Source of the DNA: Mercurialis annua
Lineage: Eukaryota; Streptophyta; Magnoliopsida; Malpighiales; Euphorbiaceae
Reading direction: 5' to 3'
Assembly: GCF_937616625.2 (NCBI RefSeq)
Contig: NC_065576.1
Coordinates: forward strand, 36,544,628 to 36,608,627
Length of the DNA: 64,000 bases
Shown: positions 63,782-64,000 of the stretch, piece after piece
Position numbering within the stretch: the first letter of the stretch is position 1
How the letters are laid out: each line of letters opens with the position of its first letter
Made by a program: the position numbers and the translations under genes
Notes under the pieces: model-generated
Databases searched by the model: none
Told to the model about the DNA's origin: nothing
The model's input: the letters and a program-made list of their open reading frames with translations, nothing else

Positions 63782-64000
63782 TAAGCTGAATCAAGTTTGC
63801 AGGACTTGATGAAGCTTTTGATATTGTAGCAAGCATTGGAGCATTGGATTCTTCTAATGCAAGCTTTGGAGCATAATTTTGGCATTCTGATAGGTTTATT
63901 TTATTTTTATATCCTACAAATATATTAAAATAAATAATGGATTTTTTTTTGCTGATTTGTCATTTGCCAACTGGTCAACACACTTTTTGCGTGTATAACT
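63782..64000 (+). repeat. copia 3' LTR, truncated by the window edge
   Basis: This LTR begins TAAGCTGAATCAAG, with the canonical TG mutated to TA, right after a G-rich purine tract. It retains the 90-bp segment missing from the 5' LTR. Its 3' end and TSD lie beyond the window. Confidence 0.85.

Larger units (their letters stand above)
50572..64000 (+). mobile_element. degenerate Ty1/copia retrotransposon, right end off window
   Basis: The 5' LTR is at 50572-50863, followed by PBS TGGTATTAGAGC at 50864 (one C-to-T change from the iMet PBS). Gag, protease, integrase, RT and RNase H follow in copia order. A G-rich purine tract at about 63762-63781 precedes the 3' LTR, which starts at 63782. Many stop codons and lost catalytic residues show it is dead. 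It is interrupted by a MITE (51021-51338) and by family C (55036-63091). Confidence 0.9.

Overview
This window is nuclear DNA of a eudicot-type flowering plant. It is AT-rich, has spliced genes with GT-AG introns, encodes a REM-type B3 protein, and is packed with plant LTR retrotransposons primed by initiator tRNA-Met (TGGTATCAGAGC), LINEs, a Helitron and MITEs. The species cannot be fixed from the sequence.

Genic left third (1-14.4 kb). An eight-exon minus-strand gene for a 480-residue, three-B3-domain REM-like protein occupies 763-2964, with a TATA box near 3061. A three-exon minus-strand gene for a small secreted protein of unrecognised family occupies 8922-11432, with a TATA box near 11501. 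Both gene models were assembled by hand from splice sites, with reading phase checked at every junction. Between and around them lie a 1,061-bp Mutator-like element with 43-bp TIRs and a 9-bp TSD (4415-5475), a 5'-truncated LINE with a perfect 16-bp TSD (6335-8008), two or three MITEs inside introns, another MITE at 12465-12687, and a Helitron whose 5' portion is tandemly duplicated (13010-14023). Two tRNA-like SINE fragments are possible.

Retrotransposon right part (14.4-64 kb). Family A (14403-40087, plus strand) is a tandem array LTR-int-LTR-int-LTR-int-LTR. Each period is exactly 7,278 bp, each LTR is 3,851 bp, and one 5-bp TSD (taaga) brackets the whole array. Family B (40404-50429, minus strand) has about 3.0-kb LTRs, no recognisable coding region and TSD tttat. 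A degenerate Ty1/copia element starts at 50572 and runs off the right edge. It carries a 318-bp Mutator-type MITE in gag and family C (55036-63091, minus strand, TSD atact) nested in its RT/RNase H region. Family C is a gag-only Ty3/gypsy element with 2.6-kb LTRs.

A, B and C are related. They share the LTR 3' end, a leader block just after the primer-binding site, and a 176-226-nt non-coding module whose ends are inverted repeats, with base changes that preserve pairing. A and C also carry, inside their LTRs, arrays of hairpins in which a near-constant 25-nt loop sits on stems of unrelated but self-complementary sequence. None of the three encodes pol here, so all should depend on enzymes made by an autonomous relative elsewhere. 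These shared RNA-like structures are the most unusual content of the window and are candidate cis-acting signals for packaging, dimerisation or regulation; that function is inference.
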